Assembly (NCBI RefSeq): GCF_900168195.1
Contig: NZ_FUYX01000019.1
Coordinates: 1-64,000 of the forward strand
DNA length: 64,000 bases
Source: Allobosea thiooxidans
GTDB lineage: Bacteria; Pseudomonadota; Alphaproteobacteria; Rhizobiales; Beijerinckiaceae
Direction of reading: 5' to 3'
This document shows, piece by piece, positions 59,237 through 64,000 of this stretch. The stretch's first letter is position 1; each line of letters starts with the position of its first letter. The translations under genes and the position numbers were made by a program. The notes under the pieces were generated by a model. It worked only from the letters and a program-made list of their open reading frames with translations, was not told where the DNA came from and ran no database searches.

Positions 59237-60604
59237 ATGACCCAGGCCTATACGCTCGACGATCTCAGAGAGGATGCCGCCGCGGGGCGCATCGACACCG
59301 TGCTCGCCTGCCTTGTCGACATGCAGGGACGCCTGATGGGCAAGCGCTTCCACGCCGCCTTCTTCCTGGAAAGCGGCCATCGCGAGACGCATAGCTGCAA
59401 CTACCTGCTGGCGACCGACATGGAGATGGAAACCGTGCCGGGCTACGCCTCGACGAGCTGGGCCGCCGGCTATGGCGACTACACGCTGAAGCCTGATCTC
59501 TCGACCCTGTGCAAACTGCCATGGCTCGACGGAACGGCGCTCGTGCTCTGCGACGTGCTCGACCATCACGGCCATGAGGTTCCGCATTCGCCGCGCGCGG
59601 TGCTGAAGAAGCAGGTGAAACGCCTCGAAGCCATGGGGCTGAAGGCCTTCATGGCCTCCGAGCTCGAATTCTTCCTGTTCGACCAGAGCTACGACGCCGC
59701 CCGCGACAGCGGCTATCGCGACCTCAGAACCGCGAGCGGCTACAACGAGGACTACCACATCTTCCAGACGACCAAGGAAGAGGGGGTGATGCGGGCGATC
59801 CGCAACGGGCTGCAGGGCGCCGGCATCCCGGTCGAGAACTCCAAGGGCGAGGCCTCCGCCGGCCAGGAGGAGATCAATGTCCGCTATGCCGAGGCGCTGA
59901 CGATGGCGGACCGGCACGCGATCATCAAGAACGCCTGCAAGGAGATCGCTTGGTCTCAGGGCAAGGCCATCACCTTCCTCGCCAAATGGAGCAACGCCGC
60001 CGCCGGCTCCTCCGCCCATGTCCACCAGTCGCTCTGGAGCGCCGACGGCAGGACGCCGCGCTTCCTCGATCCGGAGGCCGAGCACGGCATGTCCAGCCTG
60101 ATGCGGAGCTATGTGGCGGGGTTGCTCGCCCACACCTCCGAGATCACCTATTTCCTCGCGCCCTACATCAACTCCTACAAGCGCTTCGTCGCCGGCACCT
60201 TCGCCCCGACCAAGGCGATCTGGAGCTGCGACAACCGCACCGCCGGATACCGGCTCTGCGGTGAGGGCACAAAGGCGATCCGCATCGAATGCCGGGTCGG
60301 CGGCTCGGACCTGAACCCCTATCTCGCCATGGCAGCGCTGCTCGCCGCGGGCATCGACGGCATCGAGAACAAGCTCGAGCTGGAGAAGCCCTTCGTCGGC
60401 GACGCCTATGGCGGCCAGGACATCCGCGAGATCCCGAAGACGCTACGCGACGCCACGGCCACGCTGAAGAGCTCACGGATGCTGCGCGTTGCGTTCGGCG
60501 ACACGGTGATCGACCACTATGTCCGCGCCGCCGAATGGGAGCAGGAGGAATATGACCGCCGGATCACCGACTGGGAGGTGAAGCGCGGTTTCGAGCGCGC
60601 ATGA
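59237..60604 (+). CDS. Glutamine-synthetase-family gamma-glutamyl ligase
   Basis: 455 aa, GS beta-grasp and catalytic domain. Landmarks: VDMQGRLMGKRF, ASELEFFLFD, EASAGQEEINVRY and the substrate/ATP region AKWSNAAAGSSAHVHQSLW, then NSYKRFVAGTFAPTKAIW and RIECRVGGSDLNPYLAMAALLAAG. The NSYKR and SSxHxHxS pattern fits PuuA/IpuC/GlnT-like ligases that glutamylate amines rather than housekeeping GlnA. It leads into an aldehyde dehydrogenase and an alcohol dehydrogenase. Confidence 0.9.
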   Translation: MTQAYTLDDLREDAAAGRIDTVLACLVDMQGRLMGKRFHAAFFLESGHRETHSCNYLLATDMEMETVPGYASTSWAAGYGDYTLKPDLSTLCKLPWLDGTALVLCDVLDHHGHEVPHSPRAVLKKQVKRLEAMGLKAFMASELEFFLFDQSYDAARDSGYRDLRTASGYNEDYHIFQTTKEEGVMRAIRNGLQGAGIPVENSKGEASAGQEEINVRYAEALTMADRHAIIKNACKEIAWSQGKAITFLAKWSNAAAGSSAHVHQSLWSADGRTPRFLDPEAEHGMSSLMRSYVAGLLAHTSEITYFLAPYINSYKRFVAGTFAPTKAIWSCDNRTAGYRLCGEGTKAIRIECRVGGSDLNPYLAMAALLAAGIDGIENKLELEKPFVGDAYGGQDIREIPKTLRDATATLKSSRMLRVAFGDTVIDHYVRAAEWEQEEYDRRITDWEVKRGFERA

Positions 60605-60698
60605 GCCGCCCCTGCCCTGCCAACCTCTCTGTCGTCGGAGCCCACGGCCGCATTCGCCGAACCGGCCCCTCGCCTTCCGACCAACCAACTGGACGTCG

Positions 60699-62084
60699 AT
60701 GATGACCATGATCCAATGCGTGTCGCCGGTGGACGGCTCGATCTATGCCGAGCGCCCGGCGCTGGGCTTCGAGGCGGCGAAGGAGGCGGTCGCGCGTGCC
60801 CGAAAGGCCCGGAAGGCCTGGGTTCGGCGCCCGCTCGGCGAGCGCATCGCGCTCGTCCTCAAGGGCGTGGCGCGCCTTAACGAGATGGGCGACGAGGTCG
60901 TGACCGAGCTTGCCTGGCAGATGGGCCGGCCGGTGAAGTATGGCGGCGAGTTCAAGGGCTTCAACGAGCGCTCGAACTACATGGCCTCGATCGCAACCGA
61001 CGCGCTGGCCCCGCTCGTCGTCGAGGATAGCGCCCAGTTCAAGCGCTACATCGCCCGCGAGCCGCATGGCGTCGTCTTCGTGATCGCGCCCTGGAACTAC
61101 CCCTACATGACCGCGATCAACTCGGTCGCGCCCGCCCTCATCGCCGGCAATGCGGTCGTCCTCAAACACGCCAGCCAGACGCTGCTCACCGGCGAACGGC
61201 TGGCGCGGGCCTTCCACGAAGCGGGCGTGCCGGAAGACGTGTTCCTGAACGTCTTCCTCGATCATGGGACGGCCTCGCGCCTGATCGCCGACAAGCAGTT
61301 CGACTTCGTCAACTTCACCGGCTCGGTCGCGGGCGGGCAGGCGATCGAGCGCGCCGCCGCCGGCACCTTCACCGGGATCGGGCTGGAGCTCGGCGGCAAG
61401 GACCCCGGCTATGTCATGGAGGATGCCGATCTCGACAAGGCGGTCGACACGCTGATGGACGGCGCAACCTTCAACTCCGGGCAGTGCTGCTGCGGGATCG
61501 AGCGCATCTATGTGCATGAGAGCCTCTACGACGCCTTCGTCGAGAAATCGGTCGCCTGGGTCTCGAACTACCGCCTCGGCAACCCGCTCGATCCGCAGAC
61601 CTCGCTCGGGCCGATGGCGCACAAGCGCTTCGCCGCGGTGGTGCGCGAGCAGATCGCCGAGGCCGTCGCGAAGGGCGCGCGGGCCCTGGTCGATTCAAAA
61701 CTCTTCCCGCAGGACGATGGCGGCGCCTATCTGGCGCCGCAGATCCTGGTCGATGTCGATCATTCCATGACGATCATGCGCGAGGAGACGTTCGGCCCAG
61801 CCGTCGGCATCATGAAGGTCCGCGATGATGCCGAAGCCGTCGCGCTGATGAACGACTCCAAATACGGCCTCACCGTCTCGCTCTGGACCGGCGACGCCGA
61901 GCGCGCCGCCCGCCTCGGTGAGGACCTCGAAACCGGCACCGTCTTCATGAACCGCGCCGATTATCTCGACCCGGCCCTGTGCTGGACCGGCGTCAAGGAG
62001 ACCGGCCGCGGCGGCTCGCTCTCCGTCATCGGCTTCCACAACCTCACCCGACCGAAATCCTACCACCTCAGGAAAGCAGTCTGA
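60699..62084 (+). CDS. Aldehyde dehydrogenase family protein
   Basis: NAD(P)-dependent aldehyde dehydrogenase, 461 aa. PWNYPYMTAI, FTGSVAGGQAIERAAAGTFTGIGLELGGKDPGYV with Glu230 as base, and FNSGQCCCG with the catalytic Cys near residue 264. The start has several ATGs (60699, 60702 and 60708). It follows the ligase by 94 bp and overlaps the alcohol dehydrogenase by one base. Confidence 0.93.
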   Translation: MMTMIQCVSPVDGSIYAERPALGFEAAKEAVARARKARKAWVRRPLGERIALVLKGVARLNEMGDEVVTELAWQMGRPVKYGGEFKGFNERSNYMASIATDALAPLVVEDSAQFKRYIAREPHGVVFVIAPWNYPYMTAINSVAPALIAGNAVVLKHASQTLLTGERLARAFHEAGVPEDVFLNVFLDHGTASRLIADKQFDFVNFTGSVAGGQAIERAAAGTFTGIGLELGGKDPGYVMEDADLDKAVDTLMDGATFNSGQCCCGIERIYVHESLYDAFVEKSVAWVSNYRLGNPLDPQTSLGPMAHKRFAAVVREQIAEAVAKGARALVDSKLFPQDDGGAYLAPQILVDVDHSMTIMREETFGPAVGIMKVRDDAEAVALMNDSKYGLTVSLWTGDAERAARLGEDLETGTVFMNRADYLDPALCWTGVKETGRGGSLSVIGFHNLTRPKSYHLRKAV

Positions 62085-63229
62085 TGCCGATCACCGCGAA
62101 CTGGAGCTATCCGACCGCCGTCAAGCTGGGCGCGGGGCGGATCAGGGAACTGGCCGATCACTGCAAGGCGCTCGGCATGAAGCGGCCGCTGCTCGTGACC
62201 GACCGGGGGCTCGCAAGCATGGCGATCACCGCCAACGCGCTCGACATCCTGGAGGCCGGCGGGCTCGGCCGGGCGATCTTCGCCGATGTCGACCCCAACC
62301 CGAACGAGCGCAATCTCGAAGCCGGCGTCCGCGCCTTCAAGGAAGGCGGCCATGACGGCGTCGTTGCCTTCGGCGGCGGCTCCGGTCTCGATCTCGGCAA
62401 ATGCGTGGCCTTCATGGCCGGCCAGAGCCGTCCGGTCTGGGATTTCGAAGATGTCGGCGATTGGTGGACGCGCGCCTCGATCGAGGGCATCGCGCCGATC
62501 GTCGCGGTGCCGACCACGGCCGGGACCGGCTCCGAGGTCGGCCGCGCCTCGGTCATCACCAATTCGCAGACCCATACCAAGAAGATCATCTTCCACCCGA
62601 AATTCCTGCCGGGCGTGACGATCTGCGATCCCGAATTGACAGTCGGCATGCCCAAGGCGATCACGGCCGGCACCGGTATGGATGCCTTCGCGCATTGCCT
62701 GGAAGCCTATTCCTCGCCCTTCTTCCACCCGATGAGTCAGGGTATCGCGCTCGAAGGCATGCGCCTGGTGAAGACCTATCTGCCGCGCGCCTATGCCGAC
62801 GGTAACGATATCGATGCGCGCACGCAGATGATGGCAGCGGCCGCGATGGGCGCCGTCGCCTTCCAGAAGGGGCTGGGCGCGATCCATTCGCTCTCCCACC
62901 CGATCGGCGCGGTCTACCACACCCATCACGGCACCACGAACGCGGTCGTGATGCCACCGGTGCTGCGCTTCAACCGCCCGGCGATCGAAGAGAAGATTGG
63001 CGCCGCCGCCGCCTATCTCGGCATCGCCGGGGGCTTCGACGGCTTCTACGATTTCGTGCTGGGCTTACGCGCGGATCTCGGCATTCCCGACAAGCTCGGC
63101 GCACTCGGGGTCGGCACCGACCGTATCGACGAATTGGCCGAGGCCGCAGTCGCCGACCCGTCCACCGGCGGCAATCCGGTCGAGCTTACGGTCGACGCGG
63201 CGCGCAAGCTCCTGATCGAGAGCATCTGA
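62084..63229 (+). CDS. Iron-containing alcohol dehydrogenase
   Basis: Group III alcohol dehydrogenase, 381 aa. NAD site FGGGSGLDLGK; TTAGTGSEVGRASV; iron ligands in GTGMDAFAHCLEAY (Asp/His) and the double-His region LSHPIGAVYHTHHGTTNAVVMP. Start ATG 62084 overlaps the aldehyde dehydrogenase stop (TGATG). It may oxidise the hydroxyl of a gamma-glutamylated aminoalcohol. Confidence 0.94.
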   Translation: MPITANWSYPTAVKLGAGRIRELADHCKALGMKRPLLVTDRGLASMAITANALDILEAGGLGRAIFADVDPNPNERNLEAGVRAFKEGGHDGVVAFGGGSGLDLGKCVAFMAGQSRPVWDFEDVGDWWTRASIEGIAPIVAVPTTAGTGSEVGRASVITNSQTHTKKIIFHPKFLPGVTICDPELTVGMPKAITAGTGMDAFAHCLEAYSSPFFHPMSQGIALEGMRLVKTYLPRAYADGNDIDARTQMMAAAAMGAVAFQKGLGAIHSLSHPIGAVYHTHHGTTNAVVMPPVLRFNRPAIEEKIGAAAAYLGIAGGFDGFYDFVLGLRADLGIPDKLGALGVGTDRIDELAEAAVADPSTGGNPVELTVDAARKLLIESI

Positions 63230-63242
63230 GGCGCGACGGCTC

Positions 63243-63267
63243 GGTTCCGCTGCTCGGCGGCGGAACC
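63243..63267 (+). terminator. Hairpin after the alcohol dehydrogenase gene
   Basis: GGTTCCGC (63243-63250) pairs with GCGGAACC (63260-63267). No T-tract; weak evidence for termination. Confidence 0.5.
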
Positions 63268-63314
63268 ACGCGCGCCGGTCCCGGTTTCTCCCGGTGAAGG
63301 ACAGGAGAAGCGCC

Positions 63315-63395
63315 ATGCCGGTTCCCCACCATTGCCCAATCACCATGCCGGCGGCTCTCCCGACCCCGCGCCTCCGAGAGCGGCGGGCCGGGTGA
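63315..63395 (+). CDS. Possible 26-residue leader ORF upstream of ku
   Basis: Reads MPVPHHCPITMPAALPTPR and on for 26 codons. A strong AGGAGAAG lies 4-11 bp before its ATG, while the Ku start has no comparable site. Its stop overlaps the Ku ATG by one base (TGATG), so it may serve to couple translation. A short chance ORF is the alternative. Confidence 0.4.
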   Translation: MPVPHHCPITMPAALPTPRLRERRAG

Positions 63396-64000
63396 TGGCG
63401 CCGCGTCCGGCCTGGAAGGGCTATCTCAAGCTCTCGCTCGTCTCCTGCGCCGTGGAGCTGACCGGGGCGACCAGCCAGAGCGAGAAGGTCTCCTTCCGCA
63501 TCATCAACCGCAAGACCGGCAACACGGTGCGGCGGCAATATATCGACAGCGTCACCGGCAAGCCCGTCGCCGATGAGGACGAGGTCAAGGGCTACGAGAT
63601 CGGAGACGACGAATATCTCCTGATCGAGGAGGACGAGATCGAGGCTGTCCAGATCGAATCGTCGCATACCCTCGCGATCGAGAGCTTCGTCGACCGCGCC
63701 GACATCCCGCAGATCTATTTCGACACGCCCTATTACGTCACCCCCGCCGACGAGGTCTCGGAAGAGGCTTTCGCCGTGATCCGCGAGGCGATGGCGAAGC
63801 AGAGGAAGGCCGGCATCGCGCGCATCGTGCTCTATCGCCGCGAGCGCCCGGTGATGATCGAGCCCTTCGACAAGGGCCTGCTGCTGACGACGCTGCGCTA
63901 CGACAAGACGGTGCGAAAGCCCGCGGAAATCTTCGACGGGCTCGGCCGGCAGAAATCCGACCCCGAGCTGATCGACCTCGCCACCCATATCATCGACAAG
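63395..64000 (+). CDS. ku: Ku protein, non-homologous end-joining (3' end outside window)
   Basis: Binds DNA ends and recruits LigD. The N-terminus MAPRPAWKGYLKLSLVSC is typical, followed by RKTGNTVRRQYIDSVTGKPV, DEDEVKGYEIGDDEY and the beta-barrel segment AGIARIVLYRRERPVMIEP. 202 codons are in the window and the frame is still open at the last base. An in-frame GTG at 63392 is an alternative start. A ligD gene may lie beyond the window. Confidence 0.93.
   Translation, partial: MAPRPAWKGYLKLSLVSCAVELTGATSQSEKVSFRIINRKTGNTVRRQYIDSVTGKPVADEDEVKGYEIGDDEYLLIEEDEIEAVQIESSHTLAIESFVDRADIPQIYFDTPYYVTPADEVSEEAFAVIREAMAKQRKAGIARIVLYRRERPVMIEPFDKGLLLTTLRYDKTVRKPAEIFDGLGRQKSDPELIDLATHIIDK

Noticed and set aside
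58808..60133. N-terminal extension of the HemN frame to 889 codons
   Set aside because: HemN homology starts at 58807; the extension lies opposite the glutamine-synthetase-like gene and contains a promoter box.

Overview
This 64 kb window is GC-rich chromosomal DNA from an alphaproteobacterium, most likely of the Hyphomicrobiales. The grounds are the fix-type cbb3 oxidase operon, the nirK/norCBQD/nnrR arrangement with hemN and ubiTUV nearby, an intact minCDE operon and a bacterial Ku gene. A Bosea- or Bradyrhizobium-like host is my guess; the sequence alone does not prove it. I saw no rRNA, tRNA, insertion sequence, phage or CRISPR array.

Layout. 1-13.2 kb is a catabolic region: a cut-off DapA-family aldolase/lyase with an SDR, a TRAP transporter (dctMQP) divergent from a LysR regulator, a HyuA/HyuB pair followed by an HpcH/HpaI-type aldolase, and a lone CoxL-type molybdenum hydroxylase large subunit. 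13.2-17.5 kb holds a YiiM-like MOSC protein, a MarR regulator with a Cys/His-rich tail plus an exported partner, and minCDE. 17.6-24.0 kb is a LysR-controlled RND efflux system that carries an alpha/beta-hydrolase homologue lacking its serine nucleophile. 24.3-30.4 kb is a peptide-type ABC importer (no ATPase genes) divergent from a LacI regulator and an amidase, with two near-identical palindromic operators between them.

30.4-58.8 kb is a large low-oxygen respiration block. ccoNOQP, two accessory genes and ccoIS lie on the minus strand. norCBQD lies on the plus strand, followed by a small membrane protein, a four-gene module (DUF2249, polytopic membrane protein, double DUF2249, DUF59/MIP18), then nirK-nirV-norE-norF-nnrR. 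On the minus strand follow an FmdE-like protein, an NsrR-like Rrf2 regulator missing two cluster cysteines, nnrS with pseudoazurin, and ubiT-ubiU-ubiV plus a small protein. ubiD-ubiX and an oxygen-independent hemN close the block. Seven transcription units here carry a TTG-N8-CAA box with a -10-like hexamer starting 28.5-30.5 bp from the box centre, the class II Crp/Fnr geometry. This points to one regulon, probably run by the NnrR-like regulator encoded at 48360-49052. Nitrite is reduced to NO and then to N2O; no nitrate or N2O reductase is encoded in the window. Quinone (ubiTUV, ubiDX) and haem (hemN) synthesis genes support respiration when oxygen is scarce.

59.2-63.2 kb is a glutamine-synthetase-like ligase with an aldehyde dehydrogenase and an iron alcohol dehydrogenase, a layout that fits gamma-glutamylated amine or aminoalcohol catabolism. 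The window ends inside a Ku gene.
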